Of a stretch of DNA of 64,000 bases, positions 63,075 to 64,000 are shown piece after piece; the first letter of the stretch is position 1, and each line of letters begins with the position of its first letter. A program made the position numbers and the translations under genes. The DNA lies in contig NC_017735.1 of NCBI RefSeq assembly GCF_000259275.1, positions 992,001 to 1,056,000 of the forward strand. Reading direction: 5' to 3'. A model generated the notes under the pieces. It did no database searches. It was given only the letters and a program-made list of their open reading frames with translations, and had not been told where the DNA came from. Source of the DNA: Helicobacter cetorum MIT 99-5656 (lineage in GTDB: Bacteria; Campylobacterota; Campylobacteria; Campylobacterales; Helicobacteraceae).

Positions 63075-64000
63075 ATGGGATTTTTAGAAAATTTATGGAG
63101 TGGCATTTTAGATATTTTCGGAAGCAACAAAACTAACAACAACACCACAGGCTACCACCCTCAAACCATAAACCCTAATCAAAGCACAAGACCACCTGAT
63201 GCAGACACACCAAACATCACACCAAACATCACACCAAACTATAACCCAAATTCTATTAACCCAGATAGCATTCACTTAACGCCACAACAACAACAAGAGT
63301 CTAAACAACAATTAATTAATGATATTTTTAACAATAACCCTAATTTAAGAAATGAAATCATAGACATTAAAAGGAGCTTGAAAAGACTAGAAGAATTAAA
63401 GCAACAAAACAAAAGGACTAAAGAGCATTTTAAAAAAGAATTTAAAGTCCTAGGGCTTAATCTTACCAAGCAAGAAAAAGCCCCTAACATGCCTTTTAAG
63501 AATTTGTTTAACCATAACAACATAAGAGTGAGCGATGTATTTCTAGCAAACCCCTATGCGATATACCCAAAGGGGGTTATATATGAATACTTTAACCCAG
63601 GGGGCAACAATTATGACCCCTTAAACGCTTACAACCCTATGAAAGGTATTAACAACGATTTTAAATTTAACTATTTTAATGAAATGCTAAACAATACCTT
63701 CCACAAGAGACTCGCCGGTAATGATAGTTTCAACTATTTTAATAACATAAGCTTTAATAAAGCGTTAAAGCCCTATGAAGTCGTGTTTCAATTTAAAAGC
63801 GATATGCAAGCAAGAAGCAAATTTTTATTTTTAAAGCAACAGAGCTATTATGCTAATGGCTTAAAATTAAAGATATTCAAAGACCCTTATAAAATCTCAC
63901 AAGGCATTGAAAATAGCCAAACTAATGAAATAAACCGCATGCAAAATAGCATAAACCAACAAAACCAAAATATAACAAAAGAGATTAACCAAGAAGTAGA
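63075..64000 (+). CDS. Phage protein of unknown function, 3' end outside the window
   Basis: Starts at ATG 63075 after TTAAGGAATAAGC and stays open to the window edge (more than 308 residues). The N-terminus GFLENLWSGILDIFGSN may be amphipathic or membrane-active. A Pro/Asn/Thr-rich linker follows (PNITPNITPNYNPNSINPDS), then a helix and a Tyr/Asn/Phe-rich region (FNPGGNNYDPLNAYNP, FNYFNEMLNNTFHKR). I do not recognise a family. The style is that of phage structural or ejection proteins. Confidence 0.7.
   Translation, partial: MGFLENLWSGILDIFGSNKTNNNTTGYHPQTINPNQSTRPPDADTPNITPNITPNYNPNSINPDSIHLTPQQQQESKQQLINDIFNNNPNLRNEIIDIKRSLKRLEELKQQNKRTKEHFKKEFKVLGLNLTKQEKAPNMPFKNLFNHNNIRVSDVFLANPYAIYPKGVIYEYFNPGGNNYDPLNAYNPMKGINNDFKFNYFNEMLNNTFHKRLAGNDSFNYFNNISFNKALKPYEVVFQFKSDMQARSKFLFLKQQSYYANGLKLKIFKDPYKISQGIENSQTNEINRMQNSINQQNQNITKEINQEV

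Larger units (their letters stand above)
54171..64000 (+). mobile_element. Prophage structural/ejection module, left end, continues beyond the window
   Basis: Eight plus-strand genes, tightly spaced and different in style from the backbone (Asn/Gln/Lys-rich, coiled-coil, low-complexity linkers). Phage signatures are the polyvalent ParB/RNase-fold protein, tail-fibre-like beta proteins and a DUF4376-like protein. Helicobacter prophages are known in H. pylori and H. acinonychis. No integrase, terminase or capsid gene is in view, so type and completeness are unknown. Confidence 0.75.

Noticed and set aside
1..64000. CRISPR arrays, tRNA and rRNA genes, transposases
   Set aside because: Looked for spaced direct repeats, tRNA arm motifs and transposase-like proteins; none seen. 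The 25-nt repeat pair at 843-912 is only two units.

Overview
The window is chromosomal DNA of a gastric Helicobacter close to, but probably not, H. pylori; H. cetorum or a similar relative fits best. The evidence is the low GC content, the many proteins I recognise as near-copies of H. pylori ones (RocF, NikR, TonB, ExbB, Lon, BamD, FabZ, BioB, DnaE), the Hop-type outer membrane protein and the dense restriction-modification content. Blocks that lie apart in H. pylori are joined here, and a malic enzyme is present that I do not recall in H. pylori.

Layout. 1-9 kb is metabolic: a zinc alcohol dehydrogenase cut by the window edge, alanine dehydrogenase, an amino-acid permease paired with arginase, a phase-variable Hop adhesin and malic enzyme. 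9-15.3 kb is a complete type I restriction-modification operon (hsdM-hsdS-hsdR, minus strand). 15.3-24.7 kb is housekeeping: tyrA, lon, bamD, fliW, then a rightward fabZ-lpxA-clpX-mreB-mreC run. 24.7-28.4 kb is a type IIG restriction-methylation enzyme split by a C14 tract, i.e. switched off by phase variation. 28.5-37.5 kb carries azlD/azlC, dnaJ, mnmA, a DnaJ-like gene, nadD, nikR and the exbB-exbD-tonB energy-transducing operon. 37.5-40.7 kb is a gene-poor, decayed stretch with a ruined outer-membrane/autotransporter-like gene. 40.7-54 kb holds bioB, yihY, an outer membrane protein, an Mla-type lipid transport operon, a VirK-like gene, cytochrome c peroxidase, dnaE and a pseudouridine synthase.

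54.1-64 kb (running off the end) is a phage structural/ejection module on the plus strand. It starts abruptly next to the pseudouridine synthase gene with a 1549-residue multidomain 'polyvalent' protein carrying several RNase-toxin-like domains and a ParB-like domain. A RipA-like membrane protein, coiled-coil and tail-fibre-like proteins and a DUF4376-like protein follow.

The most interesting hidden content is a set of very short genes, 29 to 38 codons, at 28.5, 40.2 and 40.5 kb. They match the AapA toxin of the H. pylori AapA/IsoA type I toxin-antitoxin family. Each has a C5/G5 leader hairpin, a ribosome-binding site just before the start and, over the same codons of the peptide, an antisense TATAAT-like box that would drive an antitoxin RNA of about 80 nt. 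A fourth, unrelated 20-residue hydrophobic peptide gene lies at 37.7 kb. Several simple-sequence switches (C14, CT7, T14, TA10) mark this as a genome that uses slipped-strand phase variation. I saw no tRNA, rRNA, CRISPR array or transposase gene.
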